DNA of 46,538 nucleotides. Source: Micromonospora parva (lineage in GTDB: Bacteria; Actinomycetota; Actinomycetes; Mycobacteriales; Micromonosporaceae). A program made the position numbers and the translations under genes. The stretch covers positions 1-46,538 of the forward strand of contig NZ_JNZS01000035.1 of assembly GCF_000718515.1 (NCBI RefSeq). Reading direction: 5' to 3'. Of the stretch, positions 45,202-46,538 are shown in pieces. Under the pieces are notes generated by a model. It was given only the letters and a program-made list of their open reading frames with translations. It did not search any database and was not told the DNA's origin. Each line of letters begins with the position of its first letter. The first letter of the stretch is position 1.

Positions 45202-46260
45202 TCAGCCGCCGTCGTTCGACGCCGGACCAGAGGTAGCCAGTGCCGGCCGCCGGGGTGCGGCGGTCGACCCCCGGATCTCCAACGTGCACGGCAGCAGTTG
45301 CTGGTGACGAAGGTCGGCGGGGCCGTCCAGGTGGCGCGTCAGCGCCTCGATCGCGATCCGGCCCAGCGCCGAACCGGGGGACGTCATCGCGGTCAGCGCG
45401 GGGGTGGCCAGTTCGGCGACCTGCGGCGAGGTGACCATCGAGACGACGGAGACGTCGTCGGGCACCGACAACCCCCGGCCGGTCAGCTCGCCGAGGATGC
45501 CGAAGATCGCCGTCTCGTTCATGGCCAGCACCGCGGTCAGCTCCGGGGCCTGCGCGAACGCGGCGGCCAGGGCGGCCCGCCCGCCGGCGGCGCTGTCCTC
45601 GGCGGCGATCATCACCGGATCCAGGCCGTGCCCGGTCATCGCCGAGGTGAAGGCGTCCCGGGTACGCAGCGCCGGCCCGTAACCGCTGGCCAGTGTGGCG
45701 GCCGAGTGGTTGACGTAGACGATCTGCCGGTGCCCGAGACCGACCAGGTGCGCGACGGCGTCCCGGACGGTCTGGTCGAAGTCGATGTCGACGTAGGAGA
45801 GCGTGCTGGTGTCGGCGGTGCGGCCGATCAGCACCAGCGGCACCCCCGCCTCCTGGAGCACGGTGACCCGCTCGTCGGCCAGCTGCACCTCCATCAGCAC
45901 GACCCCGTCGAGCATCCGCTGGCTGGCCAGCCGGCGCAGGTCGTCGAGGTTGCCTCCGCCGACCGGCGAGAGCACCAGGTGGTAGCCGGCGACGCTGGCC
46001 GCGGCGGCGGCACCGGTGACGAAGGCGGTCTCGGTGGCACCGAGGCCCCGCTCGTCCATCGGCATCAGCAGGCCGAGGATCCGGCTGCGGCGACTGGCCA
46101 GCCCTCGGGCCATCGCGTTGGGCTGGTAGTCGAGCTGTGCCATCGCGGCGAGCACCTTGTTGCGGGTGGCCTGCGAGATCGGCCGGGCGCCGGTGAGCAC
46201 GTACGAGACGGTGCTGACCGAGACGTGGGCGAGGCGGGCGACGTCGTGCATGGTGGCCAC
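45202..46260 (-). CDS. LacI-family transcriptional regulator
   Basis: A 352-residue LacI/GalR repressor. The helix-turn-helix is at about residues 4-25 (MHDVARLAHVSVSTVSYVL), followed by the hinge PNAMARGLASRRS and the periplasmic-binding-protein-like effector domain. GTG 46260 was chosen because AAAGGAGG lies exactly 6 bases upstream; ATG 46251 three codons later is the alternative. It is the promoter-proximal gene of the sugar operon, 84 bases before the binding-protein gene, and most likely represses itself and the operon until the imported sugar binds. A strong palindrome overlaps the start of its transcript. Confidence 0.94.
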   Translation of the reverse strand: MATMHDVARLAHVSVSTVSYVLTGARPISQATRNKVLAAMAQLDYQPNAMARGLASRRSRILGLLMPMDERGLGATETAFVTGAAAAASVAGYHLVLSPVGGGNLDDLRRLASQRMLDGVVLMEVQLADERVTVLQEAGVPLVLIGRTADTSTLSYVDIDFDQTVRDAVAHLVGLGHRQIVYVNHSAATLASGYGPALRTRDAFTSAMTGHGLDPVMIAAEDSAAGGRAALAAAFAQAPELTAVLAMNETAIFGILGELTGRGLSVPDDVSVVSMVTSPQVAELATPALTAMTSPGSALGRIAIEALTRHLDGPADLRHQQLLPCTLEIRGSTAAPRRPALATSGPASNDGG

Positions 46261-46301
46261 CGCGTACCTCCTTTGGCCTGCTGTGGAACCGCTCCCGGAG
46301 A

Positions 46302-46334
46302 CTTCGTCGAAGCGCTTCGACGAAGCGGTTCGAC
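46302..46334. promoter_or_regulatory. LacI-type operator: 24-bp perfect palindrome plus adjacent site
   Basis: Bases 46302-46325 are a perfect 24-bp palindrome centred on TCGAAGCGCTTCGA. An overlapping second site CGAAGCGGTTCG (46321-46332) has its centre 13 bp away. The CG-centred form is typical of LacI-family operators. The sites lie at and just downstream of the predicted transcription start, ideal for repression. Confidence 0.7.
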
Positions 46335-46337
46335 AGG

Positions 46338-46367
46338 ACGCTAGGCCACCTGTTACGGCGACGTCAA
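46338..46367 (-). promoter_or_regulatory. Promoter of the LacI gene and sugar operon
   Basis: On the minus strand TTGACG (46367-46362) and TAGCGT (46343-46338) are spaced by 18 bases. The start is predicted near 46330, within the operator region, leaving a leader of about 70 bases. Confidence 0.6.
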
Positions 46368-46435
46368 TAGCCGATGTCGAAAAGAATTCAGTCCGTGTCC
46401 GGCCCTCGGGCCCCGGGGCTGCGCTCCTGGCACGC

Positions 46436-46520
46436 CTCAAGATCGCGCTCGATCCTGGTTGTAGTCCCCTCGGGTCGTCGCGGAAGCCGCTACACCAAGG
46501 ATCGAGCACGATCTTGAGGG
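46436..46520. repeat. 85-bp imperfect palindrome, dispersed repeat family copy 2
   Basis: The arms CCTCAAGATCG (left) and CGATCTTGAGG (right) pair perfectly and continue with GCTCGATCC against GGATCGAGC. Inner blocks such as GCTCGATCCTGG and GTCCCCTC are shared with the copy at 25505-25588, but the outermost bases differ in both arms while still pairing. It lies upstream of the LacI promoter close to the window edge; no gene is visible from 46368 to the end. Confidence 0.8.
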
Positions 46521-46538
46521 CGCGGCGGGGGTGGCGGG

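Overview
The window looks like chromosomal DNA from a high-GC actinomycete, most likely Micromonospora or a close relative in the Micromonosporaceae. The grounds are very high GC, strong third-position G/C bias, frequent GTG starts, many 4-base stop/start overlaps, a MurD2/MurL pair, and several genes whose GTG start lies 5-7 bases after a -10-like hexamer with no Shine-Dalgarno (leaderless genes). I saw no rRNA, tRNA, CRISPR array, prophage or transposase gene.

Layout. 1-12 kb is mostly housekeeping: a class A penicillin-binding protein, a ThDP (pyruvate oxidase-like) enzyme, a SpoU/TrmH RNA methyltransferase, a long-type argininosuccinate synthase with an ARG-box-like promoter, a PucR-type regulator, a 257-bp inverted-repeat element, and the divergent murL/murD2 pair that puts D-glutamate into peptidoglycan by epimerising UDP-MurNAc-L-Ala-L-Glu. 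11.6-14.9 kb is a small envelope island: DUF6114 and DUF6230 membrane proteins, a TetR regulator, a possible 32-residue peptide and a secreted 227-residue protein, arranged around a divergent promoter with tandem repeats. 14.9-17.6 kb holds three unrecognised genes, two of them membrane proteins. 17.7-20.5 kb is a class III aminotransferase plus a CoA-acylating (methyl)malonate-semialdehyde dehydrogenase, which fits beta-alanine or beta-aminoisobutyrate breakdown. It overlaps tail to tail with an acyltransferase-3 membrane enzyme.

22-32 kb is an amino-sugar locus. Two paralogous NgcEFG-type ABC importers (GlcNAc/chitobiose family) flank a BadF-type sugar kinase, an RpiR regulator and a UPF0309 SIS-domain protein. 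31.9-35.5 kb encodes a heterodimeric ABC exporter. One NBD lacks Walker A, the Walker B Asp, the Q-loop Gln and the H-loop His but keeps LSGGQ; its partner keeps all of those but has lost the signature motif, so together they can form exactly one canonical ATP site. 35.6-38.1 kb carries a family A DNA polymerase without a 5' nuclease and a MobA-like nucleotidyltransferase.

38.2-46.3 kb is a sugar operon on the minus strand: a LacI regulator with a 24-bp perfect palindrome at its promoter, a binding protein, two permeases, a YicI-like GH31 alpha-xylosidase and a GH1 beta-glucosidase. The enzyme pair suggests xyloglucan oligosaccharides or isoprimeverose. None of the three sugar importers has a local ATPase gene, so a shared MsiK-like ATPase elsewhere is expected. 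Two copies of an ~85-bp imperfect palindrome (25505-25588 and 46436-46520), whose outer arms differ but still pair, mark a dispersed intergenic repeat family.
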